Assembly (NCBI RefSeq): GCF_000165425.1
Contig: NW_001799033.1
Location: 66,611 to 130,610, forward strand
DNA from: Paramecium tetraurelia
Lineage: Eukaryota > Ciliophora > Oligohymenophorea > Peniculida > Parameciidae
Length of the DNA stretch: 64,000 bases
Direction: 5' to 3'
Part shown: positions 11,951-26,046 of the stretch, one piece after another
Position numbering within the stretch: the stretch's first letter is position 1
How the letters are laid out: each line of letters starts with the position of its first letter
The notes under the pieces: model-generated
What the model saw: only the letters and a program-made list of their open reading frames with translations
Databases searched by the model: none
Told to the model about the DNA's origin: nothing
Translations under genes and position numbers: made by a program

Positions 11951-13408
11951 ATGACTCTATCATGCAAAACGAAGTTGAATTCCAACTCCCAGACACTCTC
12001 ATCTACAGATTAGGAGTCATTCAAGTTTATTATACATAAAATAATTCAGGCATGGTATTTCACTCATAACAATGAAATCCTTGTCAAAAAACTTGAAAAT
12101 AGAACTATACCAAATATAGAAACTGCCTTCCTCAAAGACTGCTAGAACGATATCTGTGCCTATTTTATCAGTTGCAAACCCAGAAGAGACTTTTATCATA
12201 CTTAAGCAACTAGAGAGGAATTCCTTAAAGATTAACTCAACTTCGATTGCAGAACCTCGATTCTCTACTTAAACCAAGAACAATTTAAATCCTTCATCCA
12301 CACTCCAGATATTCATAGAAATGGAATTTTGCAAAAATTTACTAAGCCTGCATTGCCAAAAGAAAATGTAATACAAGTTATTTGGAGCTAAAATATCTTA
12401 CTCTTGAGTTAAAGAGTCAATAATATCGAATTAAGTTCTTCTAAATTTGATGCTCAAGAAAAATGCTCGACGTTTAATAGTTCAGAATCCTTTTCCAAAG
12501 CGTACCCTGTTAAATCTAAAGTAATAACAACTTAAATTTAAAGAATCATTAATTACATCACCACAAGAATTAGCGTTCTCACTTATGAAAAATTTAGAGT
12601 AAATAGAGCTGTTCTCTATTGTAAGGTAGACCATCTCTAAAGAATTAATATTTTATATTGCACCTCCTTAAGATCTAATGATGAATGTCCTTATCCTATT
12701 CAATTTGGACAATTACTCAGACCTGATAATGTTAAAAATGCTATTACTACTAATAAATAAAAACCCATTAAATTGATAATGGATGTCTAATGTTTATCAT
12801 GCCAATAATATTGTTAGACTGAAGATTTACACCCAATCAAATATTCAAGATTAATTACTTCAGGAGAACATTACAGAATGGACATTAAATCTTATTCAAC
12901 AGGTGTTAAAAGAGCAGATCATCAAATTACTGAAGATAATCCAGAAAACTATATAGCAAACACAACTAAATTGATCCCAGATATCCTTAAGAAGCTTTTC
13001 CCATCTATGTCCTACAATGTATAACTTTAATATTATACTTAGGAATTCGCATCAATTAAAGAAAATTAAGCCTTCTTAAACAAAGAATTACTTGTTTGTT
13101 TTAATTGCTATCTTAAATTTACATAAATTAAATTGAAATTTACACAAACAGGTAGAAGACTGACAATAAAATAAAAAAATAGATCTATTACTGATATGAT
13201 TAGATAAGCAACTCAAGAAGTATCATAAAGACATACTGAAAGAGATCATAGAGGTAATAAAGAACCCTAGAAAATGAGTTTTTGTTTAACTTAAAGAACA
13301 TCTTTACCAACAACTGCCAAACTTATGACGATGAAATCTTCTCGAACTTCATCTATTATGAAAAATAATATCACTTTAAGAAGTACTGCTAGAAAATCTT
13401 CTGTCTGA
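11951..13408 (+). CDS. unrecognised 485-residue protein
   Basis: A single uninterrupted frame with many TAA/TAG glutamine codons. The protein has no signal peptide or membrane span. A Cys-containing central part (QCLSCQQYCQ, later LLVCFNCYLKF) may bind metal. The C-terminal 90 residues are basic and Ser/Thr-rich. Composition is that of a soluble conserved protein. No family assigned. Confidence 0.75.
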
Positions 13409-13520
13409 TTATGATTTATTATTAATAATGGATACTACAATATTTTATTTAAAAATTGAAAGAATATAAATTATAAAGGGTTTTCTATTCTTATAAAATA
13501 AACTTTGTTATAAATTTATT

Positions 13521-14717
13521 TCATATTCTAAAATGGTTAGAAATTATTTGTTAAGCAATTTAATATTTTAATTTGTTTTTACTTGCTTATAAACTCTCAA
13601 CAAGATTTCCATGAATTTAGAGCAAAGCATAAATTTTTTCTCTAAATTCAATCTATTCAATAGATTCTGAAAATTCATCTAATTTTAATGCAATAATGGC
13701 TTGGTATGTAAATGGTAACTTCTCGAAAATAGTTATAGAACCGATTTCTTCAATTATAAGCATAAACTGTATCATATATCTATGAGGCATGTTTGTCAAT
13801 ATGCAAATATAAATGCCAATTAATTAGTTGAGAGGTTTTTGTTTTTGATTTCTGTGAAATGAATGCAGATTTGTAAAATTAGAAAAACTATTCAAAATAT
13901 CCTCTTTGTATTAATCTATTTTTATCGTTTTTAATCGTAAACTAGCTTATTCAATTAAGAATTCTTTAACATCCTTAGTAATTATTTCATTTAAGATATA
14001 TCTTAACTAATAGTGATTTACTTTAAGTTTAGATTGAGTAATACTCTCCATCCAAACGTTAACTCCTATAGTTGAATCATATGAAATTACTCTAATAATT
14101 AGTTGAATTAATTACCTATGGAACATTCCTTAAGGAATGTAAAGCATTTCGTCTTTTTGGAGAATAACAAATTTGGATAATAACTTTTATCCTTTTTTAA
14201 GATGATTATACTATTCAGAACAAACTGATTCGAACTAAGACCAATTCTTACACTTATTTCTCAAGTAAACTATTTTAGTACCCTCAACGACACCCAAATA
14301 ATTTTCATAACTGTCATAATGCCAACCACTATCTGTAAATCCTTTTGAACACCATAAATATACATTGCCAGAATCGCTCAATACTTTTGGGCAAGGCAAA
14401 TCTAATTAGATTTATGCCAAATACAATGTAAGAGGTCCTTTGTAATTTGAAAATTCGTGATAGGTCATAGTCTCCTAGAATATAGTATTGCCTGTAAAGG
14501 AATTAGATGTTGAAACTACAATATCCAGCGGTTTGTCATTTAATAAATCAGCAATATTTTTGTGGGTGAATAAAGACCATAGATCGTGAACATTGAATTT
14601 GTAAGGTTTTGATGATCTCTTGCCTTTAATTTCTGACAAATTGTAGGTAATTGGAACGTATCTCCATTTATTTTAATTTTTCATGATTTTTCGTGACCTT
14701 TTATTTTTAGTGAGCAT
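13521..14717 (-). CDS. JmjC/cupin-8 2-oxoglutarate oxygenase
   Basis: A 390-residue protein with a JmjC-type double-stranded beta-helix. The facial triad is visible: H133 and D135 in SGWHYDSYENYLG, and distal H200 in PQGMFHR. Such proteins are Fe(II)/2-oxoglutarate dioxygenases that hydroxylate proteins or tRNA, or demethylate histones. A 24-nt intron (14092-14115) sits directly after the distal His codon; it is a multiple of three and lacks TGA. The C-terminal 160 residues are helical and unrelated to the fold. Two in-frame ATGs exist: 14717, used here because it adds a basic stretch, and 14684. It begins 20 bp after the stop of the upstream histidine kinase. Substrate unknown. Confidence 0.85.
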
Positions 14718-14737
14718 ATTAATATACAATAAATAAA

Positions 14738-16903
14738 TCAAAGCAGAATTCTATTTTATTCCAACCATTATTGCAATTTGGCTATGTCTAAAGGCTTAAC
14801 AAAGTATCCCACCATGCCAGCTTTCAAACATTCTTCTTCTTCCTAACCTCCTGAATAGCCACTATGTCCTAAAATATACCCATTAAATCCCATGGTGATC
14901 AGCCTTTTGCACGTTTCAATTCCATTTAGATTAGGTAAATCAATATCAAGAATCACAATTTTGTAATTTTTACACGCACAGCTGGGTCCATGTTGAAACT
15001 ACTCAATTTTCTTAATGCATTCAAATCCACTAAATGCCAAATTAACTCGATAACCCTATGATTCAAGTTATATCTTAAGCATTTATAGAATGAATGGTTG
15101 GTCATCTACAATTAAGATTTCAGGACATTAGCATCTAGAGTATTAACTTAATTCTAATCCACTCATTCTAAAACTATCACATTATTTGATTTAATTTAAT
15201 GGTGCTTAAAAATATTCTCTTTATTAACGAACTACTGATTCCTATTAATACTTTTATTTTTCTTCATTAAAAGAGTGATCGTAAACCTAAAACGAAAACT
15301 TAGATCCTTTGCCTTCTCCTTCTGAAACAGCGGATAACCCTTTTTAATCATACGATAACTTTCTTGCCAAGACATTACTAATCATCAATCCCAATCCTAT
15401 TCCTTATGGATTTGAATTGGTTGGGTCATCCAACTTACCAAAGGCGGTGAATAATTTGTTTTAGTTTGCAGCAGTTATACCTAAACCTGTATCTGAAACT
15501 GTTATTTCTACTGATTTATTAGTTGCTCTCCCTGAAATAGTGATAATTCCATTATATGTGAATTTCACAGCATTACCCAACAAGTTAATTAAGATTTGCC
15601 GTATTTTAAAAGGATCTGAGTATATTTTCTCAGGAATTCCTTAAAGATTAATAACTAAATCATTGTTCTTAGCATATGCCTAAACAACCATAATATTGTA
15701 GGTTTCTTTGATTAAATGATGAAGATTTAATTATTGTATGTCTAATTTAAACTTACCTGCATTCAATACCGACACATCCAACAAATCTTGGATTAAATTA
15801 GTAAAGCAATCTAACTAACTTAGCATAGGCAATAAATACTTTTGAACCATTTCTTCACTACACATAGGTTGAATTTATTAAACCATCAATTTTATAGATT
15901 AAAGAGGAGTTCTGAATTCGTGAACAACTGTACTTAAGAAATTTGATTTATCTGTAATCACTCTTTGAAGAAAAGTCACGAGATTCATTGAAGTCATATC
16001 TCTTACAATCAATAAGATAAATTCAGATTGTTTATTTTCAAACCTTTTAAAGCTTACTTAAAATAGAGATTTTTCATTCTAAGGAAATTGGCAGAGCATT
16101 TTGATAACTCCATTTTTTTCATGCCGATTTTCTATGAGATGATCAAGCAATTTTTTCACAGTTTCAAACTGTTGAAATGAATATGATGACTTTAGTTCTG
16201 ATTAATCATCAAATCGAGATTCATCAAAGGTGCTTTTTTTAAAATACGTTTTATTATCAAATTCCTATTCATTTAGTATGATTTATTATTCTTAGAACAA
16301 TGAGTTGATCCTTTCTAATTCATTAATTTATTATTGAACATTTTTCATTTGCAAAAGATTGTAAAAGGCTGCCTTCTTATTCATTCCTCCCATCATCTTT
16401 TTCAAATGTTTATTAATGAAAATTACTTACTTTTTCATATTAACCATAATAATACCATCTGGAAACATATTGAATATTTTTTAATATTAATCCATGCATC
16501 CAAAATCGTTTATTTAAAGATCTTATGATGGTTCTGATTAATACTCATGTTAACTGACTTTTCTTGAATAATTTGGTGAAGTTTGATTTTTAATCAGCTC
16601 TGGAGAGGGTAGTTTCGCAGTTGAAATCTATCCCTGACTTTCCTTCTCTTTTTTATTTTAAATGTAATATTTCATGCAAATATTTAACACCATAAAAAGC
16701 GATAGCAAAGTACCTGTTATAGTATTCTCATTGGTCTCACCCCACATTATAAAATAAAACATGCAAATCAATGCATCTACCAATTTTAAAAATATTGATT
16801 GTTTTTTCAATAAATACTGCATGTATGAACCAGCTAGAAAACTCTAAATTAAACTTTGTTTCCTTTATAAAATTATTAATAATAAACTTAGTTTTATACA
16901 CAT
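14738..16903 (-). CDS. hybrid histidine kinase with receiver domain
   Basis: An intronless 721-residue two-component protein. About four hydrophobic segments at the N-terminus anchor it in a membrane. A linker, possibly PAS-like, follows. The dimerisation domain has phospho-acceptor H328 in FLSTVVHEFRTPL. The ATPase domain has N box (LLGNAVKF), G1 (VSDTGLGI) and G2 (GIGLGLMISN). The C-terminal receiver has IVDDQ, acceptor D653 in VILDIDLP and the Lys of FVKPLD. It should autophosphorylate on His and pass phosphate to its own Asp, then to a phosphotransfer protein not present here. The signal is unknown. A shorter start exists at 16817; the longer one keeps the first membrane span. Confidence 0.92.
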
Positions 16904-18397
16904 TTTCACACTTATCTAAATTTTTTCGTTCTAAATTTATTTAATTTTTAATATAAAATGAATAGCCAGCATCAAGAACTGAAAGCTTAGCAGTATAGTA
17001 TTAATTAATCTCGAATCATTAAGTTGATAAAATGTGAGCACAACACAAGTGACTAAGTGAGATATTAGTAAACTTCCAAAAATATATAACATAATTAATA
17101 TTAATTTAAACAATGATTAATACTATCACAATCCCCTAATAAATTAAATATTTTCTGAATAAAAGAAAGTAAAAATACTTACAAATTCATTCAATTTATT
17201 AAGTATTAATTTCTTATCATTAAAATATTAATTGTATACTTTAGAACCATATTCTGAGTGTCTGAAAAAAAATATAATTTTGTTTCAGCAAGATCAGGTG
17301 AATTTAAGAATTATATAAAATAATATATTAAAATTTCATTTGAGTTGATAATATTGGTTCTGTTAATATCAGGAATATTAATCTATAATTTTTCACTCAA
17401 TTTATTTTGTTTACAAACATTTTTTAATAATTTTTGTTTTAAGAAAAACGAACAAATCTTTTATTTAATTAAGTTGGACACTAAAATTCCATTTATCAAG
17501 AAAGCATTATAAACCATGATGAAAAACATAGGAAACTCATAAAATTATATTAACTGTATTTTACAGAGGGAAAATAGGAGTTACAAGTAATTTGATAAAT
17601 ATTAGATTGATCATTTGTAATTACAACCATGAATTAATCAAAATTTAGTTACAACCTTAATTTTTCTACATTCACACCAAGAAAATTACTTTAAAATTAA
17701 TTTTTTTCATCCCGAAAATTATATTGTAATTCATCATTATTTAAAGAAAGTTTAAACAATCAATATAATTCCAATGTTAGAAAATTCAATTAAATCTAAG
17801 TTCTAAAATAGAATAATGAAAAAAAATGGGGTCATATAAATTACGAAATTTACTAAATGAACAATGAATGCTAGAAGAAATTTAATGTACAATTGCAAAT
17901 CACATGAATTCCTACTTGATTGCAGTTATAAATCTCTGTAAACAAACAATAATTATGAAAAATGAATACTCCATAATTTGGAAAATATAGGTTTAATTCA
18001 TTTTAAATTAATCAAGATGTTAAATTTAATACAATAATATAATATTTCTTAAAATTTAAATTTACTCTTATTTTCTAATATAGTAAATTAGGATTCTATT
18101 GACAAGTATTCTAAAAAGGTGGATGAAAATTTGATTACTGATATTAATTTTTCAAAACAAATTCTTAAAACAATTCTCATAAGAGTATGAGTATTTAAAG
18201 GACGTAAGTTTATGATTAAATTATCAAGTCTTGAGTTGTTATCAAAATAGATGTCAGCTTGTCCTCTTCTTAGATTCTTTATTTTAATTAATTTAAGATT
18301 GATAAATTTTATTTTAGAAATCTTTTTGGATAAAGGAATTTAATCCCTGCTCTGTATAATTGTTGAATATTGTCATATTAATAAATAATAAAATAAA
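16904..18397. other. gene-poor AT-rich interval
   Basis: About 1.5 kb between divergently transcribed genes. Apart from one 52-codon open frame at 16958-17116 I see no coding pattern, no tandem repeat and no RNA gene. Base composition is even more AT-rich than the surrounding coding DNA. Confidence 0.5.
16958..17116 (+). CDS. possible small protein (52 residues)
   Basis: An ATG-to-TGA frame preceded by an AT-rich leader typical of starts here. The predicted peptide is polar, Gln/Asn/Lys-rich and has a single Cys. It starts 55 bp from the divergent histidine kinase. With only one stop codon, open frames of this size arise by chance, so the call is weak. Confidence 0.2.
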
Positions 18398-21300
18398 ATG
18401 TTCCATTTTTTGATTTTGTTGATGAATATTACATAGAGTGTTCCCGTCACAGAATTTATGGAAGGTGCATCAAGTTCAAATGCATAATGGAAAAAACAAG
18501 ATTCCACACCATTTAATGATTAATTTCATTGTGACGGTGGATAGTTGATAGGCCCTTTTATTGGAAAAGTCTAGACGAATATTTAAAATACAATTACCAA
18601 TCTTGAACCCCATTTTTAATTATACATTACCTTAGACATCGTATACACAGAATATTGGTCTGGAATATCAAATTATGTTAATCTATTAATAGATTAATAA
18701 GTAATTTACTCTGAAACATCTATAAACTCTGCAAATTTCAACGCTCCTAATAATTATTGCAAGGCAAATTCATTTTAGTAATTTTTTAAGTAATATTAGT
18801 ACTTTTTTGTATAATTAATAATTGATAACTATAAGATAAAAGATAAATAATCAAAATATAAGTCCATCTTTAGAAGTTTAATCCAGTTTCTAGTGCACTT
18901 TATTATCAACATACTCAGTTTGTGAAAAACTACTAGTGAAAAATATAGTTGTCACTCCCAGTGCATGTGATTTTACTTGTCTTACGTGTGATGGCCCAGA
19001 TAATAATAATTGTCTTACATGCCCTTAAGGAACAACAAAAAATGGAAAATGTTCATGCTAAAACGGATATTATGCTTATAGTCATTAATGCCTTTAAACA
19101 TGCCCCTAATATTATAAAGGCTTGGGTAAAGAATGTAGTTTGAATTGTTCATTAAATTGCTCAGATTGTAGAGGTTAATGTAGACTTTGTGAAAGTGGTT
19201 ATATATTTTATAATGGGTAATGTGTCAGCAGTTGCCCTAAGGGTAGTTCATAAAAAAATGGTAATTGTGTTGATTATTCGGATTAATCAAACTTTGGTTC
19301 TGAGTTTATAGGAAAGTATTTTTATGGCTTAGAAATTGATCTTGAAAGCCAAATTAATTAATTTACATTTACTTTTAATCCTGCCTTATCAAAATTAACA
19401 GGACAAATATTTTCAACTTACAATAATTAGTATCTATTAGGAGGGTTTGGTGTTTGGAGTGAAGGATACTTCAATATAATTTATAACGGACTTGCTAAGC
19501 ATGAGTATATAAGAATTTATTTAACTGCATGGTTTATTGATAATTGGACAGATGAGCATTTTATTATAAAATTGGATAACCAAATAATACATGATGTCTC
19601 CTATTAATCATAAAAGGCAACCTCTAATTTATTTTATTAGAGCACTAATGATTATATTGAAGAAATTAATGTGAATGTTTAACATACATCAAGTTCAGCT
19701 TAGATAACCTTTTAAACAACATTATCAACTTCTGCTTATTAAGCTAGTTTAGCCTTAAGTAATATATTTATTTTAATCGATTATTGCGATCCTTAATGTG
19801 ATGTTTGTTAATCTACGTAATGTACTTAATGTAAAAATCCATATTAATTAATTAATAATTAATGTGCTTTTTGCGATTCTTCTAATTTTAGGAATAATGA
19901 TTGTACTTGTTAAAATGGCTATTATGATGATCATATTAATTATTAATGTTAATTATGCAAATATGAATGCGAAACATGCATCGATGCTAATTCTTGCACT
20001 CAATGTAAATTAGGATCTAATTTAATTACATTGCCTAATTGTATGAATTGTAATTAAGGATATTATTTTGATAATGGAATTTGTTCTAATTGCGATTAAA
20101 ATTGTTTAACTTGTTTTGGGAGTGGATAGTCTTAATGCTTATCATGCAAAAATGATTATATTTTGAATAAATTTAATTAATGTCAAAGTTGCATGTCAAA
20201 TTAATTTAGTTATAATAATTCTTGCTAGGATTGCTAATACAATTGTGAAACTTGTAAAGATCTATAGAATTGTCTAACTTGCAAGACAGGAAGGATAAAT
20301 GCTCCTTTGTGTACATGTCAAAAAGGTAAATGATTTATAGCATATTTAAGGATATTATGAAAGTAATCAAAAGGAATGTTTACCATGCAATTATGCATGT
20401 TTAACTTGCGAAACTCTAAGCGATAATTGTTCCGCTTGTTCAGGCAATCGAATAAATCCTCCATTATGTAAATGTCCTGATGGCCTCGATTAGGATGATA
20501 ATTCTGCTTGGTGTACAGGTACGAAATATATTAATTAGACTGCTATAATGTTAATCTGGATATTAAAATGAGTAGCAACAGCAACAAATTAATGATAAAA
20601 TTTAGTAAAAAAATAGAAAAAATTAATTCTTAATGCACATCACTGTTTGAGGAATCTACTCTCAATTATTTAGGAATTAATCCAATTTGTTTTGTTAATT
20701 CATATTCGATAGATATCCTTTTAGGTTAAAATTCAACTATTTATTTTGGTCAGTCCATCATGTTTAAACCTTCTATTATTAAATTACAAGAATGCCAAAA
20801 GTCAGTCACTCATTTTATAAATAATATTTTATATCATACAACAGATTTGGAAGTTCCTTTAATATTATTCTCAAGAAACTCGGTTTTATTATCAGCTTGC
20901 TCTAACACTTCAGATAAAATCTAATAAATCTACACTTATAATTTTGGAAATAGCCAAATAACTTTTATTGAATGGAAATTAATTAGAATTTAAAAACAAG
21001 ATCCTAAAATTAGTGAATTTTTAGATACTCTAACAAATTAATTTAAGAACTATGGTCAAACGAATAAATTTGAATTCTCTAATGATATTCTAGAATAAGA
21101 TAACTAAGTTTTATTGGAATTAAAGTATCAAAATTTCTTAGGCATTTAAGGAAACAGTTTTATTAACATTAAGTAATTTAAAACGAAATATTTCTTAAAT
21201 GTCCAAACACAAAAAAACAAATACTTAAATTCTCAATTGATTGAAATTTTTATTAAAGTTTCTAATTGTTAAGAAGGATTTACAAATAATGTTAGATTAA

Positions 21301-24300
21301 ACATATCAATTGGTACTCTAAACAAGTAGGTTGAAATAAATGTGGGTGAACATTATATCTATAGGATAGAGCCCTATATTCTGAATGTGGGAGTTTAATA
21401 GTTAAATATAAGAGTCTATAATCAAGAACAATTAGAGGTAGAGGATAACTTTTAGATTCTCATAATGAATGAGGAACCAACAATATTATTATTTACTGAA
21501 TCTAATTATTTAAGCTTTTCATAACAATTAGTCATATATGGATAAGTGAAAAATATTGATTAGAAAAATCCATTGCTGAAATGGGATTGCTTTGATCTTA
21601 CTTAAAATTTTGAATGCTTAACTTTAAATTAGGCCTCATTGATATTACCTGATTCTTAAAATATGACACTCCAACCTTATACTTTAAATCCCTTTTCGGT
21701 TTATAAGTTTACAGCCTCCTTCTTGGATTTACAATAATTTGTAATCGTAACATTAATTGAATCAAGTGTTCCAAAAATTTAATATGAATCATACCCAGAC
21801 ATATCTGATGGATATATCAACTTTTATGATTAACTCCTATTTAAGTTCAAATTCCAAGAAATAGTGTAAAACCCTGATTTATTATTGTATACAGGAATAT
21901 TATCAAATTCGGATTTAGAAGTAAAGCATTTTTAATTCAACTATTTAGAGTTATAAATGAGTCTTTGGCATTATTTTACTATTGATTAATTAACAAAATA
22001 AATGATATTAAAGATTAACATCCATAGTCCTGATTACTTTTAACCATCTCAAGTTACTATACCATTAAATATCAATATCCCACCTTTACAATGCAGGATA
22101 GATTTTGACTCTTAGAATGCATCTACAATTTCGAATTTTTCAATTAAAGTAGCTGATTGTTAAGATGATAATATTCCTTTGTAGTATAGATTGGTCCTTT
22201 ATTTTAATCAATCCGATCTAAATTTTGATTATTCCATTAATAAAATTTAAAAAGGAATTATTTTATTCGATTATTAATATAATAATATATTCCAAACCAA
22301 ATTGACAGGTAATGGAGATATTTAATTGATGGTTTAAGTAAAAGACACTCTTAATGGTAAGAGTAATTACACATGGTCATTAAATTTTACATATGTATAA
22401 GGACAATTAGCAACATTGCTTATAAATTCTATGTCAATTTCTGAAACATTAATTTATGCAGCCAGTTTAGAATTTGAAGAGAATTCAATGTCTTTAGAAA
22501 TATCATAAGTTCTCTCGAAATAAATTCAGTACTTTTCTAGTGGCTAATGCATTTCAGAAAAATAATTGCTGACTTTAAAAACATTAGCTAAAAGACATAG
22601 GAATTGGAGAATTAGTGATATTTAAAACGAATTGATATAATAAAAAGAAAGATTAAGTTCACTTAAATAAGAGTTGGAAAACTTAAATTAAAATTAATAT
22701 CAAAAATATGAGCATACATTAGAAGAATTTAAAAAAGCAACTCTATTGGAAGAAACAATAGAGATAGCAAAATACATTAGTGATTTGTATGAATTAAATA
22801 GAGAACAATAATAGAACACAAGAATTTTGATTAGTGATGAGGAACAATAAGGAAAACTCAATAACAATTACATTGCCATGGATTCAATTAATTTAATTAG
22901 TGAAATTCAATTTTAAAATTAAATCATAAATGAAAAATTATAAACAATAGTTACAAAACCATTCAACATTTCCACCTAAAAAACTACTTAAAAAGTATTG
23001 GAGTACTTGATAAGTAATTCATTAAATGAACCACAAGCTATTGGATAAGAAGATCAATAAGTTGATTAAAAGTAAGATTTGGAGACTTATTCTTATAAAA
23101 TGGTTAAATACTAAACGAATCCTTACGTTCATGACTCCTATTTTATTAATAATAATGCAGATTCATACAATTACCCCATGTATTAACCTGAAATTAAATA
23201 AATGTCCAACCAAAATCTATTAGAAAATATTACTACTTCTAAAGGTATCAGATATAATTTTGAGACTTAAGATTAAAATCTAATAGTAGAATGTGTGGGT
23301 AAAGTTAAAGAAAGTTGGAGTGCAGATTCTTGTTCAACAGTTCAGGAAGGTAAAAAAGTAACATGCCAATGTACATATATTTCTTCAACAACGATATTGG
23401 AAGCAACACAGAAAATACTTGATGAAGCAGTAGATTTCTTTTCGGTTTAAACCATTTAACGAATGCTTGAATGCTCATACTTATCAATCATATTTACATA
23501 TATAGTGATGATTTACACAATATTGTTTCTTTGGTTCATTCTCTATGGGTACAAAATGGATATGCACAAAAATGAAGAAAACTTATTTCATTCAACCAAA
23601 GTTACTCCTACTGACTGGGACTAAGCAACAGAAAAACCTGCAAGGACAATAAATATTGGAGAAACAGAGTCTGAAAAATAATATCCAGTAAATGATGGAA
23701 ATATGGTTAGGAGATAAAGCCAAAAAAAAACTGTATTTAATTACAACGACAGCCACATCACAACTAATGATAAATACTTGAAGCGCCTTAATGTTGATTA
23801 TTATAATAAAACTTTGGCTGCCAGGAAAACAATTGGAATAACTACTAATGCTTGTTCTGAGAGAGTCATGGAAGAAAATGAACCCCAATTATCTCCCAAA
23901 GATAGAATTCCTAGTAGCATATCCTTTAAAATAGTTTCTTCCCCACTTTCAACTCCTAGATAATCATATTTTAATAACTAAGATTCTCTGTATGAAAGGT
24001 ATACCACTTAAAGAATTACCTTAGGCAAAGCCATTCTATCCTATATGGAAGTATTCTATTTATTTAAATCTTAGATAAATCATAAGGTTCTTAGTTTGTA
24101 TTATTTATATGATAAGGATTGTTCTAGAATCTATAGAACTATCATTTTATATGTGTCTTTATTGGGGGAGATCAGTATTTTGACATTTTTTGGGAAAGTA
24201 ATAATTTATTATAATGTAGATCATTAATTTCAATTCAATAATAGCACTCTCAATTTTATAAACCTTATTTGGAGTCATTTTTAGAAAGTTACTTTAAGTA

Positions 24301-24591
24301 TTTCTAAAGTCAGATAAAAGATGCATTAATTATATAGGGTTTAATCTTGTAATCTTAAGTGTATTATTCTTTTTATTTATGATATTTGGCAGTGTAGCTA
24401 GATATCAATCAGTTTTAGAATCTTCATTATGGGGAGTAGCCTATTTAAGCAGTTTTATATTAGATTATATAGTCTATACTAACTTTCAGATTCTTCTTTG
24501 TTTCTCAATAATTATCAAATTTGGGAATTAATAAACAGTTAAAGTAATGTATGTGAATATTTTAGAAATATTTAAAAATGTTTTTGAATGA
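18398..24591 (+). CDS. giant cysteine-rich receptor-like protein with GPS motif
   Basis: A protein of about 2,040 residues. A hydrophobic signal segment leads into a lectin-like module, then furin/GF-receptor type CxxC repeats (19.0-20.5 kb) interrupted by another beta-rich module. A long REJ-like extracellular region follows to about 23.2 kb. A GPS-like cleavage motif is visible (ESWSADSC ... VTCQCTYISSTTI). After it come one membrane span, a 200-residue cytosolic loop and four or five more hydrophobic segments. This is the polycystin-1/REJ-like layout common in ciliates. Introns: 18778-18799 (22), 20326-20350 (25) and 20519-20538 (20 nt). A further shift near 24290-24319 is either an unusual GTT intron of 22 nt or an extra A in the run 24316-24319. 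Confidence 0.8.
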
Positions 24592-24755
24592 CAAGGTGTT
24601 TATCTAAACGTTTGGAAGTTCATGATTATATATATTTGTAAATATGTTGGCATGTTTATTTACTTAATAACTATTAAATTATTGATTTAAGACAAAAATA
24701 AATGATTTTATGTTATTTTATTTTATTTGATGTCATAATGTATTAATGTTCATAT

Positions 24756-26046
24756 TCATTGTCCCCAAGAAGCTAATTGTCTCTTAACATTATCGTAGTT
24801 CTTAAGGGTTTGATCAATCTTTGGTTCAGCTCTTAAGAAATCTTCCTTTGCTCTGATTTTATTATAAACTATATATACTTTTTATCATTAGCTTGGATGG
24901 CAGCCAATTAGTCTTTGCTGAGTGAGATCAATTTCTTCTATCTAAGAGGAATATTATATATAGTTACTCAGCTGGTGAAAGGTTCTAAATTTTGCTGACA
25001 TGTTCTGTGATGGTCTTGAGAATCATATCAATTAAGGGATCATTTTCATAAGTCATCTTTCCTTAAGCCAATCCTCTAAGAGCAGACTTGAATAAGGCTT
25101 TTTTGAATTTCTGGAAGATTGTTCTTAAGATTGGTTTCAAGTGACTTTTGAGCAGCTTCAATGATATCTGAAAGAAGTCTATTTTGATTGATCTTAAATT
25201 AGTGAATCTACGTACTTATTCAGCTTATTATGCTTATTTAAGAATATTTGAAGATCTCTCTGCAACATGTCTTTGGAGATTTAATTATTCATTCATGAGG
25301 AACTTAAATATATTTGATAAACACATACTGTATTAATTAATTCTGCTTTAACATCCTTAAATTCCTTATGTAATTATCCATATTCAATTTATCCTTTGGC
25401 TGCTTCAAGGAGTGTTCTGATTTTGAGTTGCATGTTTTCATGGTAATATTGATCAAGTTAGAAACACTCATTTCCAGCCACTCTTCTGTAAAATCTAGCA
25501 AGCAATGGTTTCATGAATGATTTACGACCTTCCAAGTAGAAGTACATAATTTGCATCCAGAATAGGAATGGCAAGAATGATGATTTAGCAATCCAATGAA
25601 GATTAGTAGTGCCTGCAGCAAATCCAATAACAATCAAACCACCATATGTAAGAAGGAGGTATTTTCTAGCCACGAGGAAATTTTCATAATGTGGGGAGAC
25701 TTATTCTGGTCCAATAAAGTTGTAAAACAATTCAGATGATTTGATCTAACTTAGGAATTAGCACTTACACCACTCATATTTACAGGGTTGTGTGGATTGT
25801 TGTATGGGTGTTCGAATGCTTTGCCTTGGGGTGCAACATTTGGAGCCTTATTCTCTTTTTCAATAGCTTCACTATCAAAGTTTACAAAGACATAGATTAC
25901 AGCTTTTGATTGAATTGAGTAACATATTCAGCATATTTGCTTTAGAATTTCAAGAAATTCTTTCCTGCAATATCTTTATGTGTAGCTGTGGCTGTAGCAA
26001 AACCAAAGAATCCAAGTCGACCTGAAGATTTTACCAAAAATTACAT
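24756..26046 (-). CDS. mitochondrial protein resembling ATP synthase subunit b
   Basis: Six introns of 23-29 nt must be removed, giving about 378 residues. The N-terminus could be a mitochondrial presequence. Two hydrophobic spans lie at about residues 115-165, followed by a long charged amphipathic helix, the classic shape of the peripheral-stalk subunit b of F1Fo-ATP synthase. Ciliate mitochondrial ATP synthase subunits are highly diverged, so the name is an inference from topology. One shift remains: the T6 run at 25099-25104 (A6 in the mRNA) needs one base fewer to join ...NNLPEIQKA to LFKSALRGLAQG.... An intron starting GTC (22 nt) could also do this. Start codons of this gene and the Rag gene are only 17 bp apart. 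Confidence 0.55.
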
